A stretch of 64,000 bases of DNA from Punica granatum. Taxonomy: Eukaryota; Streptophyta; Magnoliopsida; Myrtales; Lythraceae. Location of the stretch: assembly GCF_007655135.1 (NCBI RefSeq), contig NC_045128.1:24646811-24710810 (forward strand). Reading direction: 5' to 3'. This document shows, one piece after another, positions 24,182 through 36,545 of this stretch; the first letter of the stretch is position 1, and each line of letters starts with the position of its first letter. Under the pieces are notes generated by a model. That model ran no database searches and was not told the origin of the DNA. It was given only the letters and a program-made list of their open reading frames with translations. The position numbers were made by a program, and so were the translations under genes.

Positions 24182-27100
24182 TTTGGCACTCTTTTATCAG
24201 TTGTAAAACTAAACTTTAAAATCCAATGGGTGCTTATCCATCTTTGGAGGACAAACTATTGCATTTTTTCGTAGATTCAATCAATTATAATTAATGAACT
24301 GCATATTTTCATTTCTGAAGAGTTCATTGTGCTAAAAGAAGGGTGAAATAATATGTTTCGCTGGAGAAAACTTTTTCCCTATTATTTTGATTTGCATTAT
24401 TTGATATCTAGAAGCTCAATGGATTCCGACGAATCTAGGTTAGAGCCTAGGTGATCTTCAAATACATTAGTTACATGGATGTATATGCATTCATTTTCTA
24501 AAACTTGTTTTGGACATTTCGTTGCGAGAAAAATGATTTAAAAATTTACATTTTGCTATGGTCTAAATAGGTGGACATGTGTAAGTAAGGTATATCTCGA
24601 AATGACTAGATGGGTTGATATAGATGAGAGTCAATGTAAAGAAACTTTCGGTATTTTTGATGGATTATTATCCACAAAAATTTCATCTAAAATGAGTTCA
24701 AGATTTTTCTACAAAATATTCATAAGAATTTCATCTAATAATATGTCAAAATATTTCATAAATAAGTTATTGTTCAAACAATATACAAATGAAAATTCCG
24801 TCGGAAATAGATTGGAAAGTTCTTTAAAAAAATAATTAAAAAAATAAAAATATCTGTTGATGAAATTTCTATCGAAAATATTAAAAAAAATAGAGCTGAT
24901 GAATTCGTATTTTTCTTGTAGAAAATGAATTTCTTAGATAGGGTCTCTTGCCATCAGGTTATTTGGTACAGAAACACCGCCTCATTTGATTCATTTCATT
25001 ATATTTTTTGAACTATAATTTCCTAAAATATTCAAATTAAGAAAACCAAATATTTCGCCAAAAAAAGCAGAATTTCCTTTTTCTTTTTATAAATTTTTAT
25101 GAAAATTTTATATTTGAAAAATAATTATCAAAAAGATTTTTAAGAGAAAAGAAGTGAGATATCCAATGGAATATCCAAAAAAGCTAGGTGAAATCCACGA
25201 AAAAAGAAGAGAGTACACTAGGCACTAGAACAAAGTCAAACATTTCCTTATGAATTTATATAATTTATTAATTACAATCATACATAATAATAATAATAAT
25301 AATAGAATAAATCTTAATTATTATTTCATTAATATATTGTACTATGCGTGCAACTCACTTGTCTGCCTACTATTACTAGAAAAAAGAAAGCCCAAATAAG
25401 GATATGTTAAGAATAACAAATTTTAATAACTTGCTATAGAAAGTTATCTATCTATACGAGATATATATATATATATATGTATACATATGAAATCTTTTTG
25501 TTAATCCTTCTAACGATTCGTATTATAAACTATTTGGAGAGATAAAAGAATTTGCAAAGTATCAAATATAATTAGGATATAAACATTTTCTTCTATCTAA
25601 ATAACTATTTTGGAACCACATCGGTAAATTCCCAAATTGTTAAAAGGACTTAAAATTCAATATTTTCTCTTTTCATAAATAATATTCAATTTGAGAGTTT
25701 TGAATGAAGGAAAATAATTGAAGGTTAAAGTTAGATAATACAAAAAACATATAAGAGAAACAAACTCCACTATCTAATAAAGAACAAAAGATGGAAAGAA
25801 AGAAGGTCCCAATCTTTAGAATGGGAAAGAGGGGGAAAAAGAAAAATTCAAGAGGGTGAAAGCAAAACAAAACACAGGGCCAGTCACTGAAAGAATGCAC
25901 GCTCCACCGTTTCACCACCAGCAAAACTTTCGTAATTTTTGTTTTTCCTTCTGAAAATTTTTAACTATTTAATTTTGAAAAAGAAAAATAACGAAAAAAT
26001 TGTGGGCTTCACAGATATCCACCTCGATATGCGGAAGGATCCATTTTCATTATTTAAGATTTCTTTCTTTTTCTGTTAAATCTCGTTATTGTTTCAAATA
26101 TTACCACACCAATCCCTTTTTTTTTTATGTCTCTTAGCAAACGTGGCATATGTTCCTCCATCTTTTAGTTGACATGGCATTGCTCTGTTCTTGGATTAGT
26201 AAAAAAAAAGATAAAAAAAAATAAAGAGGGTGTAATATTATGATGCACAGTTTAGTTTGGTAATTAAGATAGTTTCAATACTTATTGTGAGATTATCCGT
26301 GTTCCTTTAATAATTATTAAGATTTATATTCCATTACGTTCCACCTGTGACCTCCCTTATAACCACAATATATCTATATATATATATATATATATATATG
26401 AGACAAAAACATTACAATCTATAAGTAACAGTATTAAAGCTTTAAGAAAAATTAAAATAATGCCTAGCCGTCAATGGGTGCCCTAATTGGGACAGGGGCA
26501 ACTCCAGTAAGCCCCTATCCCTCGGGATGATGTTGCAACACATTCTGAGGTTACGCACAACCTCATCCTCGGGAAGGAGTGGATATTGGTGAGGCCTCTT
26601 CTCCGGGCTATTGAGCCTGATACTTGAGACGGGGGTGAGGGGTGCAGCCGTGGCCACCATTGCTAGGAATGAGGTCGGTCCGACCTTGGAAGGCATCGTG
26701 GCCTCAGTTAAGAGGTAGGGGTATCGTTGATGGCCACCACCACTTGGATATGGTTATCGGCAATCTCAAAAGGTGTTGTGATCTTAGCCGAGGGATGGTG
26801 GCAGCTGGTTTGGACCCGAACCCTGACCTGAGCCCAAGACTTGGATATATTAGTCTCTAGCTTATTAATTAACCCACATCATATTAAGTTCCAAATGAAA
26901 TTACTAATTTGTGTCATCTTGAAAGGAACGAAAGCTCACTATACCACGTATTTGAAGCCTTGGATTTTTCGCGCATAATGATTAGTTGCATACTGGGATC
27001 GATGTTTAATTGATCCTCAAATATCATGCGTTCGTGCCTTTCTAATAGCGCTTTACTTTTATCCAGAATACGTATATATATCGCTTTCTTTTTATGAGTG

Positions 27101-29013
27101 GGTACCTATATGTTGGATGTGGGGCTTCTCTGACAATATGTAGCAAAATATAATTGACAGTCTTTGTTTCTTTTTTACGAAATATATACTGTAATTGGTA
27201 TTCGTACACATCACAATGTATTTGAATATCGGATGGTACTTCCTCATCGAGGATGTAAGCTTGGAAGGCATTTTCATCATCCTTGGAGAGAGGGAATGGG
27301 ATGTGGATGGCTGGACCAAAAGAAAAAAATAAAATCGCAAAACCGGAAGGGAAAAAATTGAACCCAACGATACAGATCTTTATTATAATTAGGTTCATTT
27401 GCCAACCACGATTATAACGTGGTTGTGGAATTCGGGGTGGCTCAGATTAGCCAAAGTATGTCGAATTAAGCAGCCTAAAACCGACACAAACCATAATTTA
27501 ATCAAATGACTGAACTGATATGAAACAAAAGCTTAGTTATTTTACGTCCAGGTTTTGCTTCAATGTCTGGAGTCCGGCATACATATCAAAAAGTTGTATC
27601 GATACCCACACATAACCCTACTGCTAGTAAGGCTCTCGAGGAGGATTCGCAAGAGATTCCATGGCGATGAGATAGCATCAAAATGGCATCAAGTTGAGGG
27701 CCACTTTACACCCACATCTTACACCCTCAAATATTTTAAGAGGCAAACCGTTTGCTAAATTTATTTAAGAATTTGTTATATTGATCATACAACAGAGGAA
27801 CCGAACCATTAATATATTAGATCCCGCCCAGTGGGGACAAAGTTGGTGGGCACAGTATTAATTAATTATCTACTCATTACGAAAAATTGAAGTGTTTAGT
27901 TGCCACTTAAGGCCAATGTGACACCACACTCTTAATTAGTTAATTGTCTTATATAAACTAACCCCAAACAACCGCCACCCAACTTCGAAAGTCAAGTGAT
28001 TGCTGTCCAGTTGATTTGCTGAATGAGGTTAATTACACTTCACCACCAATCAGATCTCACTAATTGTGTCTCCTTTTATACGTGTAATAATAAAGAATTT
28101 AAGTGAGGTGGCATTGAAAATTCTCATATGGAGATATATGGCGCACCTTTACTGGGAAGTATAATAAGTAAATATATTTTGCATGAGTCTCCCTATCATA
28201 AGTGGATCATTATTCCAAATATAGTCGCGAAAAATTGGATCGACATAACCTTATGTCATACCAAAATGTGAGATAAGTTGTCGTTGACATAAATGAACAT
28301 AGTTTACGTGACTAAAGTAGCTGTAGATGACTGAAGATACAAGGAAAGAGAATTAGAGAAGAAAAAATTATATTCAAATTTGATGTTTTCCATTTTGGAA
28401 AAGGGACTTTTATTTATTTATTTAGATATCAGTTTTCCATCCATTTAATGAAGATCATCTGCCTACTAAAGTGATACATACTGAAAATTTTCCATCCATG
28501 TGTTGAATATTGAGTGCTTAAATTTTACATACTGAAAATTCTATGATAGAACCGAAATTGGACCTAAACTTCATTAACCAACTATAAAAATGTTCTTCCT
28601 CACATGGAATCAAAGGTTGTGAAAATTCATACAGTTGCAAGTTGCATATCATATATACTAATCCCACATTTGAAGACACAGCTGATACAAAATTCAGATT
28701 CACCTTAGGATTTGTAAAAGTTAGATTGGTCAATCATTGAAATATGGACTGTTCGGATAGGAGCGAAACGGAGGGGAAAAGAGAGAAAGGGTTGGCTTTA
28801 TTTGAGAATAAAAGTTTCCCATGTAAATCACTTTTCTTTTGATTCCCCTACTATCTAAACATACATACATACATACATACATATATATGGGATAAGGAGT
28901 AAATGAAATTATCCATCCCTTTTTCTTTAATTTTTTGTTTTCCTTTACTAGGACTAAAAGTATCCTTTATAATCGAAAGAAAGAAAATATATATATATAT
29001 ATATATATGAAAA
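24182..29013. other. AT-rich non-coding stretch with one GC-rich island
   Basis: Mostly very AT-rich with TA tracts (for example 26375-26399 and 28988-29009) and no recognisable gene. 26464-26835 is a GC-rich island of the kind found inside the TIR elements here, with short open frames on both strands but no known family. A TACA-repeat lies near 28860-28883. Confidence 0.45.
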
Positions 29014-29022
29014 GAGAATTTA

Positions 29023-29972
29023 GAGTTAAATGTACTTTGTCCCTTAACCTATTATGTGAATTTAGGTTTACCCACTGACTTTCGAATTTTTGCGGAGTAC
29101 TCCTAACCTTACCAGAAAATAAGCAAGGTACACCCTTGACATAATTCCGGCCAAATTTTCGGCCAAAAGAGACACATGCCCCTCACATGTTATATTAAAA
29201 GGGACAAAATTATCACTCCATTCATTGGAAATAACCAAAAATAAAGGAAAAAGAAGAGAATGTTGATTTGGGAATTAGGGCACCATGCATCCACCCACTC
29301 TATCTTCTCGCCAAGCAAGTCCAGAGAAAACTACATTCACATCTCCCCGGCAGCCCCATCTCTAGTGAGCCACAGCCACCATCTCGCTGGCGACCCCATC
29401 ACCGATGAGCAGGCAGACCCCATCTTCGTTGGTGCAAGTTATAATGGATCAATTTCGTGATCGACCGATTTTCCATCAAATGTTATTGAACAACTGCATG
29501 TATAAAAGGACTCGACTAGTGATAGAACTATTCCTTCCTTGGTCATTAGTGTTGTCCCGAGTCTTATCCTTTGCTTGTTTTAGGCACATGAGACAGAGGA
29601 ATTGAAAGGTTGTGCTTATGATCCTACCAAAATTATCATGCTCGGTTGGTCACATTGAGCCCATAGTATTCAAACTCTCCTGCAAAGTCAGTAAAACGTT
29701 TCATAGTACAACCTTTAAGTTCTCTTTTTTATTATTTTATTATTTTATTATTTTTTTGCAGCAATTAATGGAGTGACAATTTTATTTTATCCATTTTAAT
29801 ATGACATGCGAGTGGCATGTACCTTTTTTGGCTGAAAATTTGGTCGGAATTATGTTGAAGGGGCACCTTGCTTATTTTTCGGTAAGGTCAAGGAGTACTC
29901 CGCAAAAATTCGAAGGTCAGGGGGTAAACCTAAATTCACCTAATAGATCAAGGGGCAACGTGCATTTAACTC
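29023..29972. mobile_element. Non-autonomous MULE with 9-bp target duplication and GC-rich cargo
   Basis: A 950-bp element flanked by a perfect 9-bp direct repeat GAGAATTTA (29014-29022 and 29973-29981). The inverted arms of about 190 bp start GAGTTAAATGTACTTTGTCC on the left and GAGTTAAATGCACGTTGCCC read inward from the right. They stay similar through the TTTGCGGAGTACTCC segment to a common TATTAAAA. Long TIRs plus a 9-bp duplication are diagnostic of Mutator-like elements. The interior has no transposase; it includes a GC-rich segment (about 29280-29440) unlike the arms, possibly captured sequence. Confidence 0.85.
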
Positions 29973-29981
29973 GAGAATTTA

Positions 29982-30735
29982 ATGTCCGAAGTTACGATTT
30001 ACTTGTAAAAAATTTCATATAGAATTGGTGAATTTTCAATTAAGTCATAGAACGAATAATAAAGGTAACTTCAGTTGACATAGCGACAAAGGAAAATGCA
30101 AATTTCCACCGAAAAAAGAAAACGCAATTTCAATAGTTAATATATAATTAATCCACAATAACATTAGTAGAAGACCCCAAAGTCGAGTTTAATTAAATCG
30201 GTTGTGCCACAGAGCGAGAAGAGGCTACTGCGTGGGAAAAGTTCTTCAACCCTCCTGACTAACTAAGCATAGTGCCTGATAAGTTTATATGATAAAGAAT
30301 TTAATAACTTACTCATTATAAACGTGGATGTGAAATAAGGATGAAATTCTTTCTTAATATTTTCACCGGGTTTATAAGTGGCCGAATTCACACTCCAAGT
30401 AGAAAACTCATTATAAGTTGTCGCACACAATCTCTATTTCTTATAAACCTAAAGATTTTTTTTTCTATTTCTTTGATGTGGAATTCATAACTCTCAATAC
30501 TTTTTATATTGAGATAGACGGTCTAATGCAGTGATACACGCCTTCACTCAGTAGTCAAGAGTTCCAGGTTCGATTATCATGTGTAGAACTATATGTTCCC
30601 CTTTATGTTTGTCTTTCTATTTCTTCATACTAAATCCAACAATTTATCATGTAATTGGGAATTAAAATCTTTTCATATTAAAAAGCGCCCAGCGGAATTG
30701 AGGGTAGAATTATATGTTTATTGACAGCATACTAA
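29982..30735. other. Non-coding stretch with a tRNA-like motif
   Basis: AT-rich sequence. Around 30520-30580 a GGTCTAATGCAGTGATACAC segment followed by CCAGGTTCGATTATC resembles the A and B boxes of a tRNA-derived SINE head. Borders were not resolved. No coding sequence is recognised. Confidence 0.35.
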
Positions 30736-30750
30736 AAGCCATATTTAACT

Positions 30751-31234
30751 CTTGTTCGAGATGAGTTTGGAACGTGGAGGGGCAGGTTTGCTTATAATCT
30801 CGGATTTGCCAATTCGATTACTTCTGAACTGTGGGTTGTTAAGGTCGGCCTGGAAATGGCATGGCAGCTAGGAGCAAGGAATTTGATCCTCGAGGTGGAT
30901 TCAGAGGCGGTTTAGGGTACACGCTTCGATCCAATCGTGAGCATGCAGGGTGGAATGAAGCTCTTGTGTTTGATATTAGAAGACTTCTCCAACATGACTG
31001 GACGGTGGTGGTAGAGCATGTCTATCAAGAAGGAAATAATTGCGGGGACTGACTGGCCAATCATGCATTATTGCTTATTATCGGGACTCATAGTATGACC
31101 ACTAGTTACCTACCCAGGCTTAATTTTCTACTTTTTGGTGATATTATAGCAATCTCAATGTCTCACTTTTGTATAGGTTGATTTATTCCTTTTTAATGCA
31201 ATTCCGCATCCGCCGCAATTTCAGAAAAAAGAAG
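30751..31234 (+). mobile_element. 5'-truncated LINE 3' end (RNase H) with 15-bp target duplication
   Basis: A perfect 15-bp direct repeat AAGCCATATTTAACT brackets the insert (30736-30750 and 31235-31249). The body encodes, across at least two frames and in-frame stops, a plant LINE RNase H domain: TSELWVVKVGLEMAWQLGAR, then LILEVDSEAV with the catalytic acid, then in the next frame DWTVVVEHVYQEGNNCGD and LANHALLL. The 3' end has an A-rich tail (CAGAAAAAAGAAG) before the duplication. This is the signature of target-primed LINE insertion with 5' truncation. The coding sequence is dead. Confidence 0.88.
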
Positions 31235-31249
31235 AAGCCATATTTAACT

Positions 31250-33358
31250 ATACCAAACAATGGGCGGTGCTATATATATATATATATATATATATAGGTG
31301 AAACGGGGGGTGTTATATTTTATTAGTCCAAGAGCTATCTTTTATTATTTTCCTTCCATGTTTTAAATTGATCTTAGTTTCCCACATCAATAAATTAATG
31401 ATATTGTCCTCCTGGTCCGAGTGTTTGTTTTGCTTAAAAATCTTTTCCTAATAAAAATGCTAGCAGTGAAAGCTATTTTTCTCCAGAAGTGAGCATATTT
31501 TTTCCTATTGGTTGATGGTTCGATCCTAAATTTATATAATTTTAGTGTATTTATAAGCTCATGAGCATGCCAAGGTCGACATTACCAAAGTAACCACATC
31601 CTGAATTTAGCAACATGAGCATGCCAATGCCAAGGTCATTACAACCATATGCGCCCAGTCCAATGATGCAACCATCGACATTAGGGGATTAAGTTTATGA
31701 TATGGTCACATAGTCACGTCCAGCTGAGGCCTCAGTCCGTTGGATAGGTCGGTCACATGACATCTTTAAAATTACTCTTTTCTTGCTCAACTCCATAAGT
31801 CATTTTCTCAAAATATTTTCATTGAATTCTAATAGCTTATCGAAATTGAATTTGTTGATACGTGGGATTTTTGCAATATTTCGCATATCCACTGATCGGA
31901 AATAACTAATAGACTTTTCTGGAGAAATTGCCGCTTAGTCCCACTAGATTGACTCAGGAGAACCTTGATCTGTAATTTGAGGATTAATGGGTGATGGAAA
32001 AAGGAACTAAGCGGTCTGAATGTTATACGATGCTCCATAGATGCGGACAAATTCTTCGATAGTCTATTAAACCTAGTATGAGAAAATACTAATCGGATCA
32101 TAACAAACGAGAAAATAAGTATTCATTGCTCAAATTATTATCCTAATTATTTTTAATTATAATAATTTTACTAATTTTTTCTCATTATATCATTATTATA
32201 AAATAAAATTATTTTAATTTTTCTTTGAGATGCTTTCCTTCCGCCTCTTTCTATATGTTCTCTATTATTTGATTGGGTATGTGAGGTTCATACGCAAGTA
32301 CCCACATGGAGAGATGTTATCCGTTGCATGGCACCGAACACGTTCGTAATTATTTTTTAGGCATATTTTATTTTATTAATAATTAGTAAGTCAAAGGAAA
32401 ATTGGAAAATAATTTAATCTGCAGGGTGCTTATTGTAATGAACGAAGAAGAGTAATCCGGGAATAATTAGAGAGAATGGAGATGGTTTTGGCAACCAAAT
32501 CACGACTGATACAACTGGAATCCAAGACATACAATTTGAACATTTTAAAATCTGCCCCCCTTCTGCAACCCAAAAAAAAAAAAATTTAAAATCTTGGCAT
32601 CATATTAATTAAGGGGTTCATGATGAAGGGAAAAAAAAGGGGAATTTTCACGATACTCTTTACATTATATAATAATGATGATGATGATGATGCTTATATG
32701 CATAATTTAGTAAGTAGAGTAGTTTCATACTCTAGAATCTTCACGACTGTGTTTTTTTCTTTTTTGTCTATAATAAAAATAAAATCTCTAGGGGATTTAA
32801 CAGCAGCAATTATATGTAATAATATGGAGTTCATCAGGAAAAAGAGAGAGAGAGAGGATTGGCGTACTTTATTAAGTTGACCATATCTCGGTAGTTCATC
32901 CGTTTTGATTTGTCCATGTGGCCTCACCTGATGAAGTAATTTTGTTAATCATAATCTTTTGATCCATATCCTCATTAAATGCATTTCTAAGAAGTTAGCT
33001 ATGATAATTGTCAATCAAAGTACCCTATGAATTTTCCCTTGGTTAGCCGAGATGCACCTACAAAGTACTCTCCACCACTGAAATCACAAAACAGATTCCA
33101 TCTTAACGAATTTTGAATGAACTAGAAAGATGATTTTCGAGAATCAGAAAAAGTTTGTCGGAACAAACAGTGAATTTTGAGATTATTGATTGTCAAGAAT
33201 ATTGAAAAAAACAACAAAAGAGGCACTATCTTAGCTTGAAGTTAATAGCATAACATTCTCCTAGTTAGGACATTGCTATCGCATTACCTTTTTCTAATTT
33301 TGTGGTTGTTAATGTTGTCCTAAAAGTTTCTGCACAGCACTATTTGCTTAATCACACT
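31250..33358. other. AT-rich non-coding stretch
   Basis: No recognised gene. Contains a TA tract at about 31270-31297, a short ATG-repeat at 32673-32692, and one minus-strand frame at 31829-32101 of no known family. Confidence 0.45.
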
Positions 33359-33366
33359 GTTTGACA

Positions 33367-33911
33367 CGGTGTTATCAGAATCAGACCGGATATCGAACCG
33401 ATCGATGCATGGATTCACGAATTTATGGGTTCAACCTGGAGTTCGATGGATCGGACCGCACGTTTAAGTAAAATTTAAATAAATAATAATATTACCAATG
33501 AAAATAATTATAATTTGATGAATATGCAATAATTACAATATTATTAAGAAAAACAATTAAAATATGGTTATTAATAGACATTTATAAAAGTCACTGAGAT
33601 AAATGACAAGAGAATGGTAGAAAGTGCACGACAAAAAGTTGATAGCTCGGTGGATTAATCAGTGACAGACTTCACTGTAATAGGTTGGAGGTCTAAAGTT
33701 CAATTTCTTATCCAATCATTGCTATTTTGACAATTTTTAAAAATAAAAGAGAACTCATAGAACCGATCGGTTCACGTGAGTTTTCTTGAAAATTGGGTTC
33801 ATGGATTCATTTATACACTTTGGGTCCACAGGTAAAACCGGAACGATCATAGTGCTGATTCCCTATCCGACTGATCGAACTGGCTGGTCCAATCTGATTC
33901 TGATGACGATG
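33367..33911. mobile_element. Non-autonomous hAT-like element with 8-bp target duplication
   Basis: A 545-bp segment is flanked by the perfect 8-bp direct repeat GTTTGACA (33359-33366 and 33912-33919). The ends are inverted: CGGTGTTATCAGAATCAGA on the left and, read inward from the right, CATCGTCATCAGAATCAGA. An 8-bp duplication fits the hAT superfamily. There is no coding capacity. Inside, about 33640-33720 contains a degenerate tRNA-like A/B-box pair (AGCTCGGTGGATTAATCAG and TCTAAAGTTCAATTT), possibly a nested SINE. Confidence 0.75.
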
Positions 33912-33919
33912 GTTTGACA

Positions 33920-36536
33920 TTTTAAATAAGTTGATTTTACTATGTTACGTTGATCTGTTTTCCATAGTGGTCAACTAATTTCAGCCGTTAGATTTTTTAA
34001 GTTTTAATCATGGACGTCCATAATTTTCATATTTTACCCCCTTATACTTATGGTCCTTTACATTCTACTTGTGCATATTTTGCTCACTATATCACAGAGT
34101 TATTCCAAATTCATTTTGACACATGTACCGATTACAATATGTCGCGTCACCATTACTAAACCAACCTTATGAATCGGTTTAGTAGCTAAACCAAGTAAAC
34201 CCGCTCTATTAACTTAGTTTACTAAATCAAAATTTTTAAACCTTTTTAAATTTTAAAAACCTAAAAAAATGAAATTACTAAAAAGACCAGTTTGTTTCGG
34301 CACCGGGCACCAACCCCTCAGACTTGGTAACCAGTGACATCATAGGTCATCAGGACCTCCTCTGGGCGATAGCGGCCACCATTGGAGCCACCACCATTCG
34401 TTTCCTCCTCTCTCTCGCTTCGTGCAAAAAGAAAGTGGGGGAAGATTCAAACAATGGTGGCTTCGACGGCCGCCCTAGAGAGGTCATCGTCCGTCTCTAA
34501 TGTTTTCGGCAGTCAAGTCTAAAGGGATGGTGCTGGCGTCCGAGGGAGCCACTACAGCCTCATCCCCCTCACTCTTCTTCACGTAGAATGATTTGTCTAT
34601 TTTTTTCTTAATTTAGATTTTTTAATATCAACTTTATTTTCATTGATTTATTTTCAACTTTAATTTTCAATTATTTTATTCTCATCTTTAATATCATTTA
34701 CTTACATCATTTTTTTATTGAAAATATTTATTTGAAAGTATTTACTTAAGACTAAATATTTATTGTAAAATATTTATTTGAGATAAATAATATATTTTAC
34801 TATATTTAAAAATAATATTTATTTTACAATAAATAAATAACTAGTATTTATTTTATAATGTTTATTTTTAAATTTACGATACTTATTTTACAATTATTTT
34901 AAAAAAATTACAATTACTTTCTAATATTTATTTTGTCTATTTTACATTTATTTGAGATACTTATTTGCTTTTTATTTTTTATTTTATAATTGTAAAAAAA
35001 TCAACTTCGTTTTTAACTTTATTTTTTCTTTGAAAAATTTTAAAATAATTGTACAATCGAATTTATTAATTCGAAGTATTTTAGCTACAGTGCGAACTAC
35101 AACTGGCTCGCACTAATATATAATTGGTGTTTGTTTTTCTGTTGAACATGCTAGTTAATAGTTCTAGGTGGGGCCAATGCGTAAAGCAAAAGAGTGTATA
35201 CTGGAATGATCGTAATACTTAAAACTGACTTAATATACATTACAAACCATGGATTGTCATGAAAAGATATCCAATAAGCAGAATGTCACATCATGTACTA
35301 TGTGATTATGATAAGTTCCTTGATTTGGATGATTAGCACACGTTATACCAACATAATTTTCGATGAAGCAATATTATCAGTTTATATTACTCTTAAAAAA
35401 TAAAGTAGAATAATAAAGAATAAAATGGGTAGCGGATTAATTTTTACGCATACTTATTTCGAGAAAATAGTACAACTTATTTTTAACTAACTATTATGGA
35501 AGATAGATTTTGAATTAGCTCTAGAGTTATCATTTCTCTCTAACAGTGATTGCAGTCTGTTAAAGCAATAGACGAATACATATGTTTTATTTAAAATGGC
35601 CTCTTTTTTGAAGTAGTAGTGTGAACCATCGTAAGAATGTATTGGAATGAATATGGCATGTGAAAATAGTCCCTTTTATATACAAACAAGCCCAGCCACA
35701 ATAGTTAGAAACTTACTATTTTGACTATGATCAAATTAAAAGTAAAGGGTGCACTGATTTTAACGAGATTGTTTGCACTATTTTAAATAGTATGGATGAA
35801 GCGAATTCAAATATATTAATTGTGAGGATCAATTTATTGAATATAAGTATTTTATACATATGAGTAATACATATATTCAACGATGAACAAGTCATTGATG
35901 CACCTCCGTGTGTAGCACAGGGCTTTCCCACAAGTTGAAACAAATATTTTACGGATATATCTTTTTTGTTATTCATAGAAAATTGAGTAATATATATGAT
36001 ATAAATAAAATATATAATATAAATAAATAATTTATTAAAATAATATAAAATAAATAACAATCGCGTGAGTTTGAAATTATTTTCTCACTTTCACCAAAAT
36101 GCACGAAGTTGTGGAACGTTCTCACTCTCCACCAAAATGCACGAAACTGTAGTACTTTATTTGGAGGTATATATACAAATATATATATATATATATTTAT
36201 CGATTATTTGAATGTATATATAGATAGATGGATAGATATAGATGAATAAATATATAGACATGTATAGATATATGCGTGTATTAATTGAGATTCTTTTCTC
36301 ACATATTATTTTACTATATCATATGTATATATACGTTTAATAATATTTCTTTAGCAACTGGACTTACTTTTTCTAGGATCTAAAGGATTTTTGATCTTCC
36401 CCGTTTGCACGAAAGGATGTGGTGCAAACATATATAGGAAAAGTATGCATTTTACTTAATACCTAAAACAACTGATGTGGAATTTATATATATAACATAA
36501 AAGGGGCGATGCATTGGCCAGACCGTTTATTCATAA
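33920..36536. other. Very AT-rich non-coding stretch with one GC-rich island
   Basis: 34300-34590 is a GC-rich island (GGCACCGGGCACC, GACGGCCGCCC) like those in the TIR elements. 34600-35070 and 35980-36060 are almost pure A/T. TA and GATA-like repeats occur at 36170-36290. No gene is recognised. Confidence 0.45.
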
Positions 36537-36545
36537 TATATAAAA

